In this document: in pieces, positions 19,801 through 23,643 of the stretch
Layout: every line of letters begins with the position of its first letter
Position numbering within the stretch: position 1 is the stretch's first letter
NCBI GenBank assembly: GCA_000934455.1
Contig: KN888916.1
Location: 11,507-35,149 of the forward strand
Direction of reading: 5' to 3'
DNA length: 23,643 nucleotides
Source: Apostichopus parvimensis
Taxonomy: Eukaryota > Echinodermata > Holothuroidea > Aspidochirotida > Stichopodidae
Made by a program: the position numbers and the translations under genes
The notes under the pieces: model-generated
What the model saw: only the letters and a program-made list of their open reading frames with translations
Database searches by the model: none
What the model was told of the DNA's origin: nothing

Positions 19801-20074
19801 GATAGAGTGATAGACGCCGCTCACACCAGCATGCTGGTATGAGCTAAAAAGAGATGAGTTTCCAAATGATGGAAATATTAAAATGAAATATGGCAACTTA
19901 AAAACTTTTGAAACCTCAAAAAGGGTATACTTTTTATTACATTTAAGTTTAAACAGCACCTCATGGTTCTAAACAAAACAAATCAATTTACTGATTGATT
20001 TTACCTTCAATGTTTTAAATAATTGTCACTTTTTAATATTTGAAACTCAGAAAGGGAAAGGCTCCAATACTTAC

Positions 20075-20114
20075 AGACAGGATCGTTTGCTGCAAGGGAA
20101 TACCTCGGAGGATC
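20075..20114 (-). CDS. IST1: IST1 homologue, 40-nt internal exon
   Basis: Minus-strand exon bounded by a pyrimidine-rich TTCTTCTCTTCAAAG acceptor and a GTAAGT donor (intron from 20074). It encodes DPPRYSLAANDPV plus one base. That leftover base and the two bases at the start of the last exon form a Tyr codon, so frame is kept through the Pro-rich linker. A 15-nt version using the inner TTCCCTTGCAG acceptor would break the frame into the last exon. It is short and weakly constrained, so it rests on splice sites and phase and not on homology. Confidence 0.72.
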
Positions 20115-20554
20115 CTTTGAAGAGAAGAAATTCAAAATAACAGCTGTGATCGAGAGATATATATCAAATTCATGAGATTTCCATAAACCATTTTAATTGT
20201 TTAGTCACAATGACAGGGTGCTTTAATATGAAAGTAATTAAATCGTGCTTGAACAAAAGAAGACATAACAAGATTCCATCTGAGGAAATATCTTTCGATC
20301 TTGGGATTCACACCTTACATCAGTTCAAAGGCAACATATAAACGTTGTTACTACCATGAATATCTGTCATAGTAATCTCCATATTTGTCTGATATGTTGA
20401 TTTTATCTTGTCCGAGAAAAGCGTATCAAACACGATGGTACATACAAAGCAAACAATTCAATAAAAAAAGTTTTCTGAATTTACTTTCAGACTAAAAACG
20501 TTTTCAAGGAGACGACTTAAACCTATTAATAAGTTAATCAAGATGTAAGTGTAC

Positions 20555-20620
20555 CTGGGGATAACCAACAGGCACATTGGAGGGAAACCCAACTGCTCCT
20601 GGGGGTGCAGAGGCAGCAGG
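20555..20620 (-). CDS. IST1: IST1 homologue, 66-nt internal exon
   Basis: Acceptor TTTTTGCTTTTGCAG ends at 20621 and the donor after 20555 reads CCCCAG/GTACAC. The exon holds 22 whole codons, PAASAPPGAVGFPSN and then VPVGYPQ, a Pro/Gly/Ala-rich linker as expected between the ESCRT-III-like core and the MIT-interacting tail of IST1. It is in frame with the 40-nt exon. Because its length is a multiple of three it could be skipped without a frameshift. Upstream exons were not found in the remaining 3 kb of the window. Confidence 0.75.
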
Positions 20621-20725
20621 CTGCAAAAGCAAAAAGAAATAAAATGTCAAACTTTTTGCAGGGGGTGGTGGAATTGAAGAAGGGTAACAAACGTTTGCAT
20701 GCAATTGGGAAACGTTAAGAAAAGT

Positions 20726-21108
20726 GTTCCTTCCTTTTCCTCAATTCATAAAACCATTCCTTACTATTCATCACATCATAAAACCATTCCTTCCTTTTCC
20801 TCAAACCATTAAACCATTCCTTCCTTTCCTCAAACCATTAAACCATTCCTTCCTTTTCCTCAAACCAAAACACCATTCCTTCCTTTTCCTCAAATCATAA
20901 AACCATTCCTTCCTTTTCCTCAATTCATAAAACCATTCCTTACTATTCATCACATCATAAAACCATTCCTTCCTTTTCCTCAAACCATAAAACCATTCCT
21001 TCCTTTTCCTCAAACCATTAAACCATTCCTTCCTTTCCTCAAATCAAAAAACCATTCCTTCCTTTTCCTCAAACCAAAAAATCTTTCCTTCCTTTCCACA
21101 AACCATAA
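20726..21108. repeat. 30-bp minisatellite in an IST1 intron
   Basis: About twelve copies of a unit like AACCATTCCTTCCTTTTCCT plus a CAAACCATAA spacer, 29-30 bp each. A variant unit with TTACTATTCATCACATCAT recurs 179 bp apart (the flanking CAATTCATAA at 20742 and 20921), showing a six-unit higher-order repeat. The minus strand, which is the IST1 transcript, is purine-rich here. The open frame through it on the minus strand merely repeats RKRKEWFYGL and is not a gene. It starts about 105 nt upstream of the acceptor of the 66-nt exon. Confidence 0.9.
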
Positions 21109-22304
21109 GATGACTCTACCATGCTCTAAATGTACATCTCCTATTCAACCAGTTAGTGACTTTAATACTTGCAATCAGAAATATAGCAAGGAAAACACCA
21201 CATATTTTTGTTAAAAGAAACAACAAAGTTAAAAAGTATGCAACCTTTCATACAGACAATAATCAAATGTTTCAGATAGGCTTAAAGGGAATTAGCAATA
21301 TAAATATAAGTAAGTCATGGACAAAAAACTGACTGGGAAATTATAAAAGAATTTTGAAAAGAGCAAGGGAATGAATTCTTAGCTAAAAGGGGACCTGTTA
21401 AACCAGTTTTTACATCACTGGTTGGAATAACATTTTGCTAAAGCTTTCAAGATGTGGATATAGAATAATTAGGAAAGGTCAGGAAGAAGGCACACAGAGT
21501 GGTTATGATGTTAGCACTCTTGGTGTCTTTAGATTGAACTAGTAACTACAATTAACTTGATCAAATGCCAACATATCTTGTTAGCAGTAACGCATACAAA
21601 TTTGAAAAATAAAAAATTCCTTCAAAAGCAAACCATCCTCTACATCCAACAATCGCCCATACAATTTTCTTTGTGTCCCTATTTTCGTTCTTAAAATGTT
21701 TCCTAACATCGTACTTAACATTGTACTTTATATCCAACAGCTTTATCAATTCATTTCCAAACCGTGTGTTGTTATCTATGTTTATACTGTAAGGTTTCAA
21801 TTTAAATAAAATATATTAAATATGGGGAAAATGAGAAGAAAGAGCAAAATAATAAGAGATACTGTAAATGTCTAGGATGTAAAGAATACAAACAACAGCA
21901 GGATTACCACATAAACTCTTTGCATAGAGTATTGTGTCACATGCTATGAAGCAGTATAGTGTCTGTTTCAAAAGTGAACTCTGTAAGCACAGGAAGTATA
22001 TTCATTCTGTGAATGTGGAATAACAAGCCGATACACAAATATTGATTGATCATAACAATCGACAAACATGATATTTTGTGGAAAATTGGCAACTATATAA
22101 TTTATTACATGAACATGAAACTGAAAGTCTTTCTCGTTAAAATCAATCGTAGAAAAGTCTCGATACTCTTCACATAAATGACATCACACTCCTTCAAGTC
22201 AATTTTTGAAATTTGGGCGAGTGATTCGCTTGATTTCCTTTTCAATTCTTAATCATCAAGGTTAACAAACTTAAAAATGTCAAATAATTTACTACTGTGA
22301 ACTA

Positions 22305-22338
22305 GGGGGTAGTGGGCAGGGATGGGGGTGGGGGGGGG
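22305..22338 (+). other. G-quadruplex-type sequence
   Basis: Five G runs of three or more are separated by loops of 1-6 bases, fitting the G3+N1-7 rule. It lies on the strand opposite the IST1 transcript, so any quadruplex would form in DNA and not in that RNA. Confidence 0.6.
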
Positions 22339-23458
22339 CTAAGTCAATCATTTATGATGATATGGTAACTTGGTGCATTCCCTAACTTTGTGTACTATGG
22401 TATACTTATGTAGCTTCATTGATAAACACTGTTCCTGCCATGTTTGAAAGTCACATGATAACCACTTTTTCAAATAATTTAAATCCACAGCCTCAACAAA
22501 AACATTAATCATTTACGAGAGGGAAACATCAGGGTTCTTATTCTCAGATTCTTTAACTTATACAGTAAAAGGGAAGGGAAATTTTTCCTTGTTTTGACTA
22601 CTGAAAACCTTTACAAGAATAATCTCAACAGTGTCATCACATGCACAGACTGGGTAACTGGGGATCACAAGATGTTGTCTTTCTACATGGCCAGCTATCA
22701 TAAATTACTATTTATGGCAAAACGTTGCCAGGTGTCTGATTGTTTACAACAGACAAAAGAGCCAATACACATTTATCCAAATAGAAATAAGACCACATGG
22801 TAAGAAATTGCACAAAACATTACAACTGTTTCCCCTCACATTGGCAAATGTAATTATTGGAAAATTCATGATTTTAGGAACAAAGAATGTCAAAAGAAGG
22901 CAAAGATGATTCCAGCTATAAAGAGTGTTTTATGTATGCTGTGCGCACTTCTACATTTCTCAAGATATGTGTTCATGTACAAACTGCGATTTGGAATGGC
23001 TGGCTTACGAGGGTTTTTTCATTAACTAGGCATCCAAAAATGATGAGTTATGGCCTTCCAGCTAAGCTGTGAAGTAGTGACAATTAGTCTACAGTGTAAT
23101 GACACTATATTTTATAGTTAAATGTAGATATATCAGAAATTTGTCACAAAGTGAGAATACTTATTTAGGGAATGATCCATTAACCCATAAACAGAATGCA
23201 TGCAATGTTATAACATGATTGCTAAAAGTACATGCAATTCTTTTGTGTTAAATTGAACCACCACCGATGTTTTCTGGTACTGTGAGTAATTTCTAATGTG
23301 GCATATATGAAATATGTGGAGTAAGTTCACTCTGTTACAATGGAAAGCCAGTTTTATGAATGCTGTACTAATAATGAAGTTTACAATATTTCATTGAAAG
23401 TGTGCTTTGCTTTACCTATCAAAGCTTTAATTTAATAGTTGGGTTACCACTTTAATAC

Positions 23459-23538
23459 CATTCCTCCTTCTCCCTTCCCCCTTCCTTGTTTCTCCTCCCC
23501 CTTTCCCATCCCCAATTCCCACCCATCCCCTTCCCCCC
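23459..23538 (+). repeat. Polypyrimidine tract
   Basis: About 80 bp almost only of C and T with irregular CCTTCC and CCCC strings; purine-rich on the IST1 transcript strand. Low complexity, no coding meaning despite an open frame across it. Confidence 0.75.
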
Positions 23539-23643
23539 AAAGACTTAACCTGCCAGTGTTCATCATCGAATGTATAAATAAGGTTTCAAGATTTGTGTGT
23601 CTAGCTTTCTCAACAAGAAAACTGTGACAACCATTTGAAAACC

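Larger units (their letters stand above)
18624..19848. mobile_element. Composite interspersed repeat in the last IST1 intron
   Basis: AGCTCATACC at 18639-18648 is the exact reverse complement of GGTATGAGCT at 19836-19845. Each end has a small palindrome beside it: GCACCAATGGTGC at 18624-18636 and CACCAGCATGCTGGT at the right. Between them are a MITE-like end (18822-18837), a second copy of the string CATACCTTT-CA-GCTCAAA (18643-18662 and 18984-19003), an unrecognised open frame (19021-19230) and a block of diverged 150-bp repeats. The parts look nested; one unit or several insertions cannot be decided. It lies wholly inside the intron between the last two IST1 exons. Confidence 0.55.
21109..23643. 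other. Probable IST1 intron sequence, no exon recognised
   Basis: No further IST1 coding exon with Pro-rich or ESCRT-III-like translation was found on the minus strand, so this is taken as intron. Open frames on both strands are short and unlike known families. It contains a G-rich quadruplex-type run (22305-22338) and a polypyrimidine tract (23459-23538). Confidence 0.45.

Noticed and set aside
20801..21013. Minus-strand frame encoding a repeated RKRKEWFYGL decapeptide
   Set aside because: It is a translation of the 30-bp minisatellite; the 30-bp period simply keeps one frame open. No start context or splice support.

Overview
This is animal nuclear DNA: AT-rich, mostly non-coding, with split genes, GT-AG introns and many decayed interspersed repeats. 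An intronless RING/B-box (TRIM-type) gene, a tRNA-derived SINE, a hAT-like MITE and a non-LTR retrotransposon ending in short AATTC repeats together suggest a marine invertebrate deuterostome. An echinoderm such as a sea cucumber or sea urchin is my best guess, but it is an inference.

Left part (1-9 kb): a 5'-truncated, three-times frameshifted CR1/L2/jockey-type retrotransposon (about 68-2665). It is followed by gene-poor DNA holding a 260-bp block that recurs at 14.06 kb (4211-4470), a 372-bp hAT-like MITE with perfect 15-bp inverted repeats (5435-5806), a minus-strand SINE (about 6286-6619), and two short inverted-repeat elements (7525-7673 and, more weakly, 8384-8516).

Middle (8.8-14.3 kb): a broken RING-finger relic (8812-9042) lies 1.3 kb upstream of an intact 625-codon TRIM-like E3 ligase gene (10302-12179) on the same strand. 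This looks like the remains of a tandemly duplicated TRIM locus. The two copies of the 260-bp block (4211-4470 and 14056-14311) flank the locus. Each carries the TATA-like string TATAAATAG and a GGGATATTCC match to the NF-kB consensus.

Right part (14.3 kb to the end): the last three coding exons of IST1, an ESCRT-III-associated protein, on the minus strand (20620-20555, 20114-20075, 18538-18318). Reading frame runs across all three, and the C-terminus keeps the MIT-interacting motifs. The final intron has been invaded by a composite repeat (about 18624-19848). The intron before the 66-nt exon contains a 30-bp minisatellite with a higher-order period of 179 bp (20726-21108). The 5' exons of IST1 lie beyond the right edge.

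Only two host genes are supported: TRIM-like (complete coding region) and IST1 (3' part). They converge. No RNA gene other than the SINE head, and no CRISPR or prokaryotic feature, was seen.
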